From positions 1-34,671 of the forward strand of contig JAJYZF010000041.1 of the NCBI GenBank assembly GCA_021800165.1: a DNA stretch of 34,671 nucleotides, in the 5' to 3' direction. Below, piece after piece: positions 34,653 to 34,671 of this stretch. Position 1 is the first letter of the stretch. The number at the start of each line of letters is the position of its first letter. A program made the translations under genes and the position numbers. Source of the DNA: Planctomycetota bacterium (GTDB lineage Bacteria; Planctomycetota; Phycisphaerae; WQYP01). Under the pieces are notes generated by a model, which ran no database searches, had not been told where the DNA came from, and saw only the letters and a program-made list of their open reading frames with translations.

Positions 34653-34671
34653 ATGATCCGACCGATGGAAA
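34653..34671 (+). CDS. Start of an unidentified gene (cut by window end)
   Basis: A strong ribosome site (AAGGAGGA, 34639-34646) lies six bases before an ATG at 34653, giving MIRPME before the window ends. The protein cannot be identified from six residues. The quality of the ribosome site is the only evidence. Confidence 0.5.

Noticed and set aside
1..34671. CRISPR arrays, tRNA/rRNA genes, prophage or toxin-antitoxin modules
   Set aside because: Looked for throughout; no regularly spaced repeats, tRNA-like cloverleaf or phage genes were seen. The only mobile-element trace is the IS66 fragment at the left edge.

Overview
The window (34,671 bp, roughly 55-60% G+C by eye) is bacterial chromosome. 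It carries no rRNA or tRNA gene and no CRISPR array that I can see. The overall flavour suggests an anaerobic or facultatively fermentative, polysaccharide-degrading Gram-negative-type bacterium: glycoside hydrolases, ArnT-like and PAP2 lipid-carrier genes, a NAD-linked [NiFe] hydrogenase, pyruvate:ferredoxin oxidoreductase and a GAF/sigma-54 activator. A planctomycete (Phycisphaerae-like) or relative is my best guess, but it is an inference from gene content and the style of the hypothetical proteins. No phylogenetic marker was analysed.

Layout. (1) 1-670: the 3' end of an IS66-type transposase gene, cut by the window edge. (2) 911-9156: carbohydrate and envelope genes. These are a GH36 alpha-galactosidase-like enzyme, a DedA membrane protein, a GH2 beta-mannosidase (minus), a PAP2 phosphatase (minus) and, divergent from it, an ArnT-like glycosyltransferase. 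(3) 9485-11752: dnaK and a small DUF971 gene. (4) 11954-28003: one tightly packed, co-directional cluster of 14 genes, hypF-hypC-hypD-hypE-hoxE-hoxF-hoxU-hoxY-hoxH-hoxW-nifJ-(dihydroorotate-dehydrogenase-like)-hypA-hypB. Most junctions are 4-base ATGA overlaps. (5) 28036-29673: a convergent sigma-54-dependent activator with a GAF sensor domain. (6) 29674-34671: an intergenic region with an AT-rich tract and hairpins, a secreted hypothetical protein, divergent tilS, a 3D-domain envelope protein, a ChbG/HpnK-type deacetylase, a tail-anchored coiled-coil protein on the minus strand, and the first codons of a further gene at the edge.

How the genes work together. The central cluster encodes a complete group 3d-type bidirectional NAD-linked [NiFe] hydrogenase: HoxEFU diaphorase plus HoxYH hydrogenase. 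It also encodes its own endopeptidase (HoxW) and the full HypABCDEF cofactor-assembly set. Pyruvate:ferredoxin oxidoreductase and a DHODH-like flavoprotein sit inside the unit, between hoxW and hypA. That suggests pyruvate oxidation and H2 evolution or uptake are expressed together as a fermentative redox valve. The neighbouring GAF/sigma-54 protein is a natural candidate regulator, but I found no convincing -24/-12 promoter upstream of hypF.

Nothing here is clearly an undescribed system. The most interesting points are the nifJ/DHODH insertion in a complete hox-hyp unit, a perfect palindrome just upstream of dnaK, an inverted repeat upstream of hypF, and apparently overlapping divergent promoters at tilS.
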